Below, piece after piece: positions 56,601-64,000 of a stretch of 64,000 nucleotides of DNA. Made by a program: the position numbers and the translations under genes. Every line of letters starts with the position of its first letter. The stretch's first letter is position 1. This DNA comes from G965232465 sp965232465 (GTDB lineage: Bacteria; Pseudomonadota; Alphaproteobacteria; JAQWUY01): assembly GCA_965232465.1 (NCBI GenBank), contig OZ246977.1, positions 868,001 through 932,000 on the forward strand. The letters are read 5' to 3'. The notes under the pieces were generated by a model. The model made no database searches. It was not told where the DNA came from and saw only the letters and a list, made by a program, of their open reading frames with translations.

Positions 56601-57507
56601 TGGGGTGGTTGTGGGTTTCCACTTTCATTAAAATATCAATGCGTTCTGTTCGCCCTTGATATATATATATGCCAGTGTCGGTGTTGGGGAAAAACCGTTC
56701 TGCTGTGGCACCCATAATCACCGATGCGTTGTCTTTATATGCGGACAGCACCCCATTTGGGGTGATATTGGTGGTGTTTTCAATCATCGCAAACAGCGAT
56801 TGATTTTGTACTTTGCCATTGATGTTCCATGAGGCATTAAAAATCTTGTGCCGACAGTGTTCGGAATTTGACTGTGCAAACATATATATTTCCGTATCAG
56901 TGGGATTTCGCCCCAATTTTTTATAACACTGTACCAAGTATTCGATTTCTTGTGTCGATAATGCCAAGCCCAGTTGCGTATCGACTGTGATTAACGCTTG
57001 TGCCCCATGTTCCAATATGGGAATATATTGTAAGGGCTTGGGCGGGGTAACAGTAAACAATGCTTCACAGGATTCCACATCTGGCATAAGTGTTTCCACC
57101 ATGCGGTCGTGCAATTGTTGTCGTATGGTTATTACATCAAAATTACCATCGATAATATATACAATGCCCCGTTCGATACGGTTCAGTTGCAACCCCGCAT
57201 TGTGGGCGATGTCTGTTGCTTTTGACGACCAAGGGGAAATCGTGCCCAGTCGTGGAATCACCACAAATGATGTGCTATGTTGTGATATGCTGTGGTGTTG
57301 TGTATTCTGGGACATAGTATCTGTGTTTTCATATCCATAATGAAGCAATGATTTTAAAACAGTGTCTGCCTGTGTATCCGTGTGGTCAAAACCGGATATA
57401 AAATGTACAAATTGGGCATGTATACATGTAACCCCAGCCAAGGATTTTACCACTGTTTGTTTTCTGAATGGGGATAGGGCAGGTGCCCCAAAAAGTGTAT
57501 ACATCAT
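53626..57507 (-). CDS. purL: Phosphoribosylformylglycinamidine synthase, large single-chain type
   Basis: 1293 residues, the fused form found in Gammaproteobacteria and eukaryotes. N-terminal PurS-like domain, linker, synthetase core (FAQSNSEHCRHKIFNASW, ETHNHPTAIAPYSGAATGIGGEIRDQGATG, HDVGAGGLSNAFPELVKDGG, YHDRSDGGIFTTLCEMAFAG), then a C-terminal glutaminase with ILREQGVNGQVEMA, GVCNGCQMM and MMPHPERAYR. No separate purS or purQ is seen. A C9 run lies at 55671-55679. Confidence 0.96.
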   Translation of the reverse strand: MMYTLFGAPALSPFRKQTVVKSLAGVTCIHAQFVHFISGFDHTDTQADTVLKSLLHYGYENTDTMSQNTQHHSISQHSTSFVVIPRLGTISPWSSKATDIAHNAGLQLNRIERGIVYIIDGNFDVITIRQQLHDRMVETLMPDVESCEALFTVTPPKPLQYIPILEHGAQALITVDTQLGLALSTQEIEYLVQCYKKLGRNPTDTEIYMFAQSNSEHCRHKIFNASWNINGKVQNQSLFAMIENTTNITPNGVLSAYKDNASVIMGATAERFFPNTDTGIYIYQGRTERIDILMKVETHNHPTAIAPYSGAATGIGGEIRDQGATGKGAKPKAGLMGFSVSNLHIPTLPQPWENTEGVDKPDHIASALQIMLDAPIGGAHFANEFGRPNICGYFRTFEHHMPEQGMFGYHKPIMIAGGMGNIRPTHINKGSITPGSKLICLGGPAMRIGLGGGAASSLVSKDNNTDLDFASVQRGNPEMERRCQEVIDRCWQMGDDNPISFIHDVGAGGLSNAFPELVKDGGVGGTFELRNIILGENGMSPLEIWSNESQERYVISVPENKIDIFHNICARERCPYAVIGKAVSDKQLILTDSHFDNKPVDVPLNMVFGTPPRMHRNVRTTPYMPPDIFPKNISLSDAINRVLRLPSVASKSFLITIADRSITGMVARDQMVGKWQIPVADCAVTTAGLSTTQGEAMSMGERTPLAIINAPASGRMAVGEAITNLAGTHIGTIKNIRLSANWMCACGDDNQDQALFDTVKTVGMDFCPDLGIAIPVGKDSLSMRTKWKDKGVEKSVTAPLSLIISAFTPIKDTTKTVTPDVVKDPDTTLIILDLGNNKNRMGGSALYQVYNKMGAIVPDIHSHTLKNFFEIIQYYVSYGTLLAYHDRSDGGIFTTLCEMAFAGKVGLNMTLPENVDTIPYLFNEELGACIQVANTHVAAVIGAYKDMDIHAHPIATINDNDTISICQNNTTLYEEQRAVLQQKWAETSYHMQKLRDNVDCADQEFDNILDTANPGLSVQPTFDTTDDITAPFVHTQKPQIAILREQGVNGQVEMAHAFTVANWQAVDVHMSDLHARNIDLNSFQGLVACGGFSYGDVLGAGGGWAKNILCTPHLKDAFTDFFARADTVALGVCNGCQMMAHLKSLIPQAEHFPMFIKNTSEQFESRVCMVEIQNSNSIWFDNMSGTRAPIPVAHGEGKPLFENTDHRNAVIDNKQINIRYIDNYGKITERYPQNPNGAIDGITGLTANNGRVQIMMPHPERAYRTATNAWYTDTKSTYSVWMRMFRNARKFIG

Positions 57508-57535
57508 AATGAAACCTTATTTATACATGATACAT

Positions 57536-59071
57536 TTATAATTTGGCAATTAAGTTTTCTGTGACAAATGCCTGATGCTTTTCGGCAATAGCGTCGATGC
57601 GTTTCCGTCGATCTTCCAGTGCATTCAAGTACGCATCGTTTATGTCCCCCGATATGTAATGCCCCGAAAACACACTGTCTTCAAAATCTGTGATGTGGGG
57701 ATTTTGCAATTTTGCAGATTGTTTTAAATCATCAAGTGGCAAATACAACAATCCGTCGACCCCAATCCATTGTTCTATTTCCGTATGGGTGCGGGCGTGG
57801 GCCAATAATTCGTTGCGGGTGGGCATATCGATACCATACAGATTGGGGAATTTTATTTCGGGCGATGCGGATGCCAAATGTACGCTTTTTGCCCCTAAAT
57901 CCCGCACCATATGGATAATTTTTTTGCTGGTCGTTCCCCGCACAATTGAATCGTCGACCAATAATACATGTTTGTTTTTGAATTCTGATGCAATGGGATT
58001 TAATTTACGGCGCACAGAATCTGTCCGTCCACTGGCGGTGGGCATAATAAAAGTGCGTCCCACATAGCGATTTTTAACAAATCCTTCCCGATAGGGCACA
58101 TCGAGGGCGGCGGCAATTTCTTGGGCGGCAACCCGTCCAGTTTCGGGGATGGGGATAATCGTATCAAATCGCTTATGTCCCCATGTGTTTTTAATGGTTT
58201 TTGCCAATGCTTTGCCCGCATCGATACGGCATTGGTACACATTGACATTGTCAATAACGCTGTCGGGGCGGGCAAAATATACAAATTCAAACAAGCAGGG
58301 TTTTAAGGCGGTGGTATCCGTACAAATTTTTGTATAAATATCACCCTTTTCGGTTATAACGATGGCTTCACCGGGGGCAATGTCCCGTATCAATTCAAAC
58401 CCTGTAATGTCCAACGCTACGCTTTCGCTTGCCATCATATATGCTTTGCCCTTGTCAGTGTTTTTTTGTCCCAGCACCAGTGGGCGGATTCCATTTGGGT
58501 CACGAAACCCCACCAATCCCAACCCAGATACAATTGCCGTGCACGCATATGCCCCACGGGCATGGGTGTTAATAAATTGCACCGCATGAAATATGGTATT
58601 GGGGGTATGCTGGGGGGTATGGTGGGGGGTTGGGTGTAAAGTGTCATACTGGGACAATCCATAGGCAAAAAAGTTTAACAACAATTCTGAATCAGAACTG
58701 GTATTTAAATGGCGTTTTTCCAATGTTCGTAACATCTTACGCATGGGTAATACATTGGTTAAATTGCCATTGTGTCCCAACATAATCCCATATGGGGCAT
58801 TGACATAAAACGGTTGGCTTTCTTCGGCACCGGGGCTGCCGGCGGTGGGGTACCTGACATGTCCGATACCGATGGTACCAATCAGGGCTGACAACCGCTC
58901 AGTGGTAAATACATCGCCCAGCATCCCATTGTCTTTTTGCAGGTAAAATTTATTGTTATGCAGGGTTGCAATTCCCGCCGCATCTTGTCCCCGATGTTGT
59001 AACAGGCTGAGTCCATCAAAAATATAATGGTTTACATGTGTCGTACCGACCACACCAATGACACCGCACAT
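57536..59071 (-). CDS. purF: Amidophosphoribosyltransferase, E. coli-like
   Basis: 511 residues. N-terminal nucleophile Cys2 with no propeptide (MCGVIGVVGTTHVNHYIFDG, LQHRGQDAAGI), then the PRTase domain VIPIPETGRVAAQEIA, FVKNRYVGRTFIMP, SVRRKLN and LLVDDSIVRGTTS. These match the gammaproteobacterial form. First step of purine synthesis and first gene of the operon; AAAGGA precedes the ATG. The 59072-59164 gap must hold the operon promoter, but no clear hexamer pair was identified. Confidence 0.95.
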   Translation of the reverse strand: MCGVIGVVGTTHVNHYIFDGLSLLQHRGQDAAGIATLHNNKFYLQKDNGMLGDVFTTERLSALIGTIGIGHVRYPTAGSPGAEESQPFYVNAPYGIMLGHNGNLTNVLPMRKMLRTLEKRHLNTSSDSELLLNFFAYGLSQYDTLHPTPHHTPQHTPNTIFHAVQFINTHARGAYACTAIVSGLGLVGFRDPNGIRPLVLGQKNTDKGKAYMMASESVALDITGFELIRDIAPGEAIVITEKGDIYTKICTDTTALKPCLFEFVYFARPDSVIDNVNVYQCRIDAGKALAKTIKNTWGHKRFDTIIPIPETGRVAAQEIAAALDVPYREGFVKNRYVGRTFIMPTASGRTDSVRRKLNPIASEFKNKHVLLVDDSIVRGTTSKKIIHMVRDLGAKSVHLASASPEIKFPNLYGIDMPTRNELLAHARTHTEIEQWIGVDGLLYLPLDDLKQSAKLQNPHITDFEDSVFSGHYISGDINDAYLNALEDRRKRIDAIAEKHQAFVTENLIAKL

Positions 59072-59164
59072 TTATTTTCCTTTATCGGTATATACCATTT
59101 TTTTGATTCTACAATTGAATGACAGGAGTATATATTTTAAAGCCATTTATGTAAACTAAATTTT

Positions 59165-59860
59165 TTAATTTTTGTTAAAAATATTTAGGAATTTTTGTAC
59201 TAAGATTGTATCTATGTGCTGTATATCTGTGGTTTTTTGTAATTTTTCAAACGATGTAACCCCATATTTATTATCGTTGATACCGCAGGGTATAATGTCT
59301 TGATAAAAATCTAAGTTTGGGTTTATATTTAAGGCGATACCATGAAAAGATACCCATTTTTTTACCCGTACGCCAATGGCACAGATTTTGTCTTCGTACC
59401 CATTGCCCAGATTCACCCAAATGCCGATTCGTCCACATCTGCGTTCGCCAATGATACCGTATTTTGCCAATGCCCCTATTATCCATTGTTCCAAACATCG
59501 TACATATGCGTGTATGCCCAATCCCCGTTTTTGTAAGTCCAGCATTATATAAATAGTGCGTTGTCCCGGTCCATGATATGTATATTGTCCCCCCCGTCCC
59601 GTTTTATATACAGGTAATTTTGGGCGGATTAAGTCTGATTCTTTGGCGGATGTTCCCCCCGTATATAAAGGGGGATGTTCCACAAACCAGATACATTCGG
59701 CGGCGGTCTGTTGACGAATGGCAACGGCACGGTCGGTCATAAATTGTACCGCCATTTCATAATCCATGTCATAGGATTGATACCAATCAAAAGGCGTATT
59801 GGCAATAATATCGGTTGTAATTTGCAAAGGCGATAAAAAAGAAGTGTTTAATTTTGTCAT
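59165..59860 (-). CDS. lipB: Octanoyl-[acyl-carrier-protein]:protein N-octanoyltransferase
   Basis: 231 residues: WFVEHPPLYTGGTSAKESDL, RGGQYTYHGPGQRTIYIMLDL, the catalytic lysine in KICAIGVRVKKWVSFHGIALN and the nucleophilic cysteine in DIIPCGI. It transfers octanoate from ACP to lipoyl domains. No clear Shine-Dalgarno precedes the ATG. Confidence 0.93.
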   Translation of the reverse strand: MTKLNTSFLSPLQITTDIIANTPFDWYQSYDMDYEMAVQFMTDRAVAIRQQTAAECIWFVEHPPLYTGGTSAKESDLIRPKLPVYKTGRGGQYTYHGPGQRTIYIMLDLQKRGLGIHAYVRCLEQWIIGALAKYGIIGERRCGRIGIWVNLGNGYEDKICAIGVRVKKWVSFHGIALNINPNLDFYQDIIPCGINDNKYGVTSFEKLQKTTDIQHIDTILVQKFLNIFNKN

Positions 59861-59992
59861 ACTGTGTATATTTTAAGTATATTGATATAAATACTATTAT
59901 AGTGTATACTGTATGTACTTATTATAGTATAGGTATTATAAAAGGTCTAATGTTATTTTAACGCAATAAAGGAAATGTAAGGGAAAGTAGGA

Positions 59993-60766
59993 ATGTTTCA
60001 AAATATATATATGCGGTTTGGTATCGTCATATGGTTGATGCCTATGGTGATGTTTGTGGGTGCCCCTGTGTATGCGGATGTGATGTTTACATATCGTGAA
60101 CCCAATAGCAAGGGATTTATTGTTTTTCAGCGATTGGGGATGCAATCAGGTGCCCCTGGTGAGGCACGGGGTGTATATGGGGAACATGATATATTGCAAT
60201 CTTATATACCCGTTAAGGATAGGTTGGCGATTGCGTACCGTACAGAAACTGGCACCACAAGCAGAGATATTACCATTCAGCATATGGGACTTAGGTATAA
60301 AAAATCCTTAACGGATACATTTCGCATTGGGGCATTGGTAGCAGTTGCCTATCGATCGCCATATATGGAATATAATGGACAATCTTATCGGGTGATGCCC
60401 ACCATCGAATGGGATCTGACCGATGCGTTTATGTTACGGTATTTGTTCGAATGGGATATTATTCCCCGTGCCACGATTGAAAATGCGGAAGAATTGCAAA
60501 AAATAGGCACTGCACAACATAAATTGGAACGGGAATATGCCATATATTCCCGTTTGGATTGGGGTAAATTTACAGAGGGTTGGATACAAAATTATACTTT
60601 TGGCAAAAATGTTATATTGGAAGTTAAATCTGCCACGGGACTTGCCTCGTTTGAATGGTCACATGAATTCTTTTGGAATGTGGTACTAAGTGACAAGGTT
60701 AGTGCATATTATTCGGAAGTATTGGCGGGCGATATGTTTACAGTGGGATTGAAAATTAGCTATTAA
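59993..60766 (+). CDS. Exported beta-rich protein, probable outer-membrane beta-barrel
   Basis: 257 residues, not assigned to a known family. A signal peptide (FGIVIWLMPMVMFVGAPVYA, cleavage after AYA-like VYA) precedes alternating beta-strand segments such as RLAIAYRTETGTTSRDITIQHMG and FRIGALVAVAYRSPYM; the C-terminus ends in the aromatic GLKISY, as outer-membrane barrels do. A second ATG at 60011 is possible. AAGGGAAA lies about 9 bases upstream of the first ATG. Confidence 0.75.
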   Translation: MFQNIYMRFGIVIWLMPMVMFVGAPVYADVMFTYREPNSKGFIVFQRLGMQSGAPGEARGVYGEHDILQSYIPVKDRLAIAYRTETGTTSRDITIQHMGLRYKKSLTDTFRIGALVAVAYRSPYMEYNGQSYRVMPTIEWDLTDAFMLRYLFEWDIIPRATIENAEELQKIGTAQHKLEREYAIYSRLDWGKFTEGWIQNYTFGKNVILEVKSATGLASFEWSHEFFWNVVLSDKVSAYYSEVLAGDMFTVGLKISY

Positions 60767-60781
60767 CACAGAAATTATCGC

Positions 60782-61531
60782 ATGGATACAGATTTTATAA
60801 ATCGTTTGTTGGATATAGCTGGGGACATCAGCATGCAATATTTCCGCATTGACGATTTGCATGTGGATAAAAAATCAGACAATACCCCCATTAGCATTGC
60901 CGACAGAAAAATCGAATCTGCCCTGCGGAACCTCATTTCCCATGTGTATCCCCAGCATGGCATTATTGGTGAAGAATTTGGGGCGGATAATCCCCATGCG
61001 GAATATGTGTGGAGTATTGACCCCATTGATGGTACCCGTGCGTTTATTGCCGGTATAGATGGGTTTGCCAACATGGTATGTTTGTTACACAACAGACATC
61101 CCATAGTATCAGGCATTGGTTTTCCCGCACGGGCGGAACGGTATATTGCCGTGGATAATGTAACCTATGTAAATGGTGTGCCTGCATATATTACACCGCA
61201 TGCGGTGGCGGATTGTGATATAGCATATACTGGGGCATATATGTATAATGTTATACAATTACAGTCTTTTGAAAAATTACGGGCGCTAACCAAAGGGGAA
61301 AAAGTCGGCGGCGATGCCCACAATTATTGTCGGTTAGCGGCGGGTGATGCCCTGATTGTGTGTGAAGCTGATTTACAACCCTATGATTTTTTACCATTGA
61401 TACCGATTTTGGAAAATGCCGGGGCGACGATTACCGATTGGCAAGGACATCCCCTACACCTGCACAGCAAGGGCGAAGTTGTTGCCAGTTGTGCCCACCA
61501 TACACAGATTATTGAGGTATTACAATCATGA
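60782..61531 (+). CDS. Inositol-monophosphatase-family enzyme, HisN-like histidinol-phosphatase
   Basis: 249 residues. Metal-dependent phosphatase motifs: GEEFG (Glu), WSIDPIDGTRAFIAGIDGFANMV and C-terminal GGDAHNYCRLAAGDALIVCEADLQPYDFLPLIPILENAGA. The DPIDGTRAF plus GGD...PYDF pattern fits HisN rather than SuhB or CysQ, but no other his gene is present, so the substrate is inferred. Its stop overlaps galE by four bases. Confidence 0.8.
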   Translation: MDTDFINRLLDIAGDISMQYFRIDDLHVDKKSDNTPISIADRKIESALRNLISHVYPQHGIIGEEFGADNPHAEYVWSIDPIDGTRAFIAGIDGFANMVCLLHNRHPIVSGIGFPARAERYIAVDNVTYVNGVPAYITPHAVADCDIAYTGAYMYNVIQLQSFEKLRALTKGEKVGGDAHNYCRLAAGDALIVCEADLQPYDFLPLIPILENAGATITDWQGHPLHLHSKGEVVASCAHHTQIIEVLQS

Positions 61532-62544
61532 CACAAAAAACGGTTTTATTAACGGGAGGGACGGGATATATCGCATCGCACACAGCTGTACAATTGATAC
61601 AAGCCGGATATAACATCGTGTTGGTGGATAATTTGGTAAATTCCAAAAAATCTGTGGTCGATCGCTTACAAAATATTACCGCACAAAACATACCATTTTA
61701 TAAGGTAAATGTATGTGATATGGATGCGTTGCAACCGGTATTTAATGCCCATGATATATACGCCGTCATACATTTTGCCAGCCTAAAAGCCGTTGGTGAA
61801 AGTGTACAATATCCCGAACGGTATTATGCAAATAATATTGGCGGGTTGGAATCAGTATTGGCAGTTATGGAACACTATGGGTGTTATAATTTGGTGTTTT
61901 CGTCTTCGGCGACCGTATATGGGGTCCCACAATACTGTCCCATTGATGAACTGCACCCGCTTAGTGCCACCAATCCGTATGGGGAAACAAAAATTGCTTG
62001 CGAAGAAATTTTACGGGCGGTGCAGGCGGAAAATAAAAATTGGCATGTGGCATTATTGCGCTACTTTAACCCAATCGGGGCACATCCCAATGGTACATTG
62101 GGCGAAGACCCGAAGGGTATCCCCAATAACCTTGCCCCCTATGTTGCCAAAGTTGCCGTTGGTGCATTGCCAGAAGTGCGGGTGTTTGGCGATGATTATG
62201 ATACTGTCGATGGCACAGGGGTGCGGGATTATATCCATGTTATGGACTTGGCGGATGGGCATGTGTGTGCATTGCAACATATTGAAAAATGCCATGCCAC
62301 CGCCATTAACCTTGGTACAGGACAAGGATATAGCGTATTACAGGTAATACAGGCTTTTTCCCATGCCTTAGGGGCGGATATAAAATATGCCATACACCCC
62401 CGACGGGCGGGGGATATTGCCATGTGTTATGCGGATTCCACATTTGCCCAAAAATTCATGAACTGGTCGACAAAATATAATATAGCACATATGGCACAGC
62501 ATCATTTACAGTGGGTACAAAATTTCACACAAAACAAAGGATAA
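61528..62544 (+). CDS. galE: UDP-glucose 4-epimerase
   Basis: 338 residues, SDR extended family: LLTGGTGYIASHTAVQLI, VIHFASLKAVGESVQ, SSSATVYG and NPYGETK with the YxxxK dyad, RYFNPIGAHPNGTLGEDP, GTGVRDYIHVMDLADGH, NLGTGQGYSVLQVI. It interconverts UDP-glucose and UDP-galactose for surface polysaccharide. Full length. Confidence 0.95.
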   Translation: MTQKTVLLTGGTGYIASHTAVQLIQAGYNIVLVDNLVNSKKSVVDRLQNITAQNIPFYKVNVCDMDALQPVFNAHDIYAVIHFASLKAVGESVQYPERYYANNIGGLESVLAVMEHYGCYNLVFSSSATVYGVPQYCPIDELHPLSATNPYGETKIACEEILRAVQAENKNWHVALLRYFNPIGAHPNGTLGEDPKGIPNNLAPYVAKVAVGALPEVRVFGDDYDTVDGTGVRDYIHVMDLADGHVCALQHIEKCHATAINLGTGQGYSVLQVIQAFSHALGADIKYAIHPRRAGDIAMCYADSTFAQKFMNWSTKYNIAHMAQHHLQWVQNFTQNKG

Positions 62545-62552
62545 AGACCATA

Positions 62553-62584
62553 GTCAATTCGATATAAATGGATTTGACTATATT
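62553..62584. terminator. Inverted repeat between galE and the second adhesin
   Basis: TAGTCAA and TTTGACTA face each other across about 16 bases between two convergent genes. It resembles the MITE terminal repeat (TGGTCAATT ... TTTGATTGAC), so it may be a MITE remnant serving as a weak bidirectional terminator. Confidence 0.4.
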
Positions 62585-62591
62585 GCTTGTT

Positions 62592-64000
62592 TTAACTACC
62601 AGCAAATGTTCTTATATATACGGATACAGTCACATCTTCGTACTTGTCTGGGTTTGGATTTGTATAGGTATATTCAAGTCGGATTGTAATAGCCTTATCC
62701 TGAGGGGGATTACTCCGGGCATCCTGAATCACTGCATCGAAATCAACTTCATCGCCAGAGGCGAAACTAGTAGTTTGTACTGTAAAATCTTTATTAAATA
62801 ATGCAAAATCTCCTATTCTTGTAGGTACATAATCAAGAACAAATGGACCAGTTATGTACAGCTTAACTTTTTTTGGATCCAATAAAGGAGTCGGTGCGGA
62901 TGTTATAAAGGTATTAAGACCATAAAACCGACCATTTTCTAACTGGAAGGGATTAGATGATGAACCATCTCCGCTTGCAACGGATTTTTTATCCCCACGT
63001 AGACTTTTCACATTCGCCTTATCGGGAATTGCTGGGGGGGGGGGGGGGGGGGGGGGGGTAGGGTCTTTTTCGTAACAGGAATGGTAACAGTTTGCGTTGC
63101 TTGTGCCACCTCACCTGGGATAGCGGCACGGGTGATTTTCACGGTAATGGTGCCCGCATGGGATGTCTTATCCGCAGCTATGGCACCTGTGCGGGTGTCG
63201 AAATTGGTTTTGTCCCCGACACCGATACTGATCACAGTGCTTGCTATAACTTCAAAGGTATATGTTAAACTGTTATAGGTTTGCCCACCTACCTTTATAC
63301 TGGTGGGTAAGTTATAATCCGCATGGGTAATGGCACTGCCCCAGACTCTGGCGGGTAATGTGGGTGTTGCCCCGACCGGTTGTGTTCCAATCGCTTTTGT
63401 GGTGCTGGATGTTACAAAGTATAAAGTCTCATCAAATGCTGTATATTTTTTATCCGCAGGCACTTGAATCCGCAGTTTAAGGGCTTTGTCTTTGTGGGCT
63501 CTATTATCCGATACTTTACGGATTCCAACAAGTTTATCAGATTGCAATTCTTTTTGCATGGCGGTTATAATAGCACCTGCTGTACCCGTCAGCGTTACGG
63601 GTGGGGATCCACTTATTTGGAATTTAATATTTTCTGTGGCGGTTGTATCAATAACCGCAGCGGTTATGGTATTGTCTTGGTTTGTAATATCTGAAATATT
63701 TGTTATAGGGGTTACGGTTACTTTATCGTTTGCAATGGGACCACGAAGAGCAAAATCAGCTGTGCCCCCGTGAAGAATCATCGATGCATCCGTATCCTTT
63801 GTCAATCTGTTTGCGGCTTTTAACGCTTCTGTTGCACTGGCATACTTAGGATTCACCACCCAGGGTGCATCTTGCTTAGCAATGGTAAGATCCCCAAGGG
63901 CTACACTACCGCTGTATTTATCATCGTTGGATTTTGCCTTCATGGTAAGGGTAACCATACCGCTCGATGTTGCCCCGATTAACCCATCCGATGCAACGCT
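62592..64000 (-). CDS. Second modular adhesin, 3' end, frame-broken at a G25 tract
   Basis: The gene enters from the right edge. Its first visible residues (SVASDGLIGATSSG ... KSNDDKYSG ... TIAKQ) match the D' modules of the giant adhesin. A distinct domain follows, then an A-like module (VWGSAITHADYNLP ... VTVTIPVTKK), then a poly-proline stretch encoded by 25 C residues. As written the frame runs out to MCEKS-type sequence and stops at 63008. The continuing domain (IPDKANVKSLRGDKKSVASG to VYIRTFAGS, stop at 62592) is in another frame and is restored by a tract of 23 or 26. It resembles the N-proximal modules of the giant adhesin. Confidence 0.85.
63034..63058. repeat. G25 homopolymer (C25 on the coding strand)
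   Basis: Twenty-five consecutive G on the plus strand inside the second adhesin, encoding poly-proline. By far the longest homopolymer in the window; other G/C runs reach 9. Confidence 0.93.

Noticed and set aside
1..64000. CRISPR arrays, rRNA and tRNA genes
   Set aside because: No regularly spaced direct repeats with unique spacers, no rRNA sequence and no cloverleaf-like gene was recognised; a covariance search would settle tRNAs and small RNAs.

Overview
The window is a contiguous stretch of an alphaproteobacterial chromosome, moderately AT-rich by eye, most likely from a host-associated or intracellular lineage. The assignment rests on the cell-cycle regulator GcrA, an alphaproteobacterial-type HAD hydrolase (TIGR01459-like), and gene orders common in that class: argJ-mutT, guaB-rsmB-guaA, gppA-rlmE and TPR protein-der. 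I cannot name the species. No rRNA, tRNA or CRISPR array was recognised.

Layout. 0-16 kb is mostly housekeeping: the end of argJ, mutT, two tandem lipoproteins (parvulin isomerase and M48 protease) with near-identical leaders, a hydrolase, cysE plus two cysteine desulfurases, the guaB-rsmB-guaA operon, gppA-rlmE, gcrA, a MITE-like element, then TPR-der. 16-21 kb holds a minus-strand arn-type cluster (SMR flippase, ArnC, ArnA formyltransferase, ArnA dehydrogenase with an apparent frameshift at codon 4, ArnD). It lies between a 310-bp repeat plus a truncated XRE regulator on one side and a second MITE copy on the other. 21-33.6 kb is one 4161-residue inverse autotransporter (intimin/invasin-like) adhesin built from ten C-A-(B or D) super-repeats; a poly(A)14 tract sits exactly between its -35 and -10 hexamers. 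33.9-36.7 kb holds a CoA-transferase, an HMG-CoA-lyase-like enzyme and a LysE exporter. 36.8-47.2 kb mixes core genes (murJ, gpt, pyrD) with accessory ones: a Panacea (DUF4065) antitoxin followed by a decayed DUF2971-like gene, a DUF262 (GmrSD-like) gene split by a fresh IS256-family insertion with a 9-bp target duplication, and a HinP1I-like GCGC restriction-modification pair followed by the second 310-bp repeat. 47.3-59.1 kb is a compact operon purF-L-M-C-D-N-E-SDR-purK with the large single-chain PurL. 59-62.5 kb holds lipB, an outer-membrane protein, a hisN-like phosphatase and galE. The last 1.4 kb is the 3' end of a second adhesin built from the same module families, with a G25/C25 tract that puts its last domain out of frame.

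How it works together. The surface theme is the most unusual: two related giant adhesins, each with a long homopolymer at a position where slippage would switch expression (promoter spacer in one, reading frame in the other), next to genes for aminoarabinose modification of lipid A. The purine operon, guaA/guaB and gpt together give a largely complete route to IMP and GMP, although purB and purH are not in the window. The accessory region shows active turnover of defence genes.
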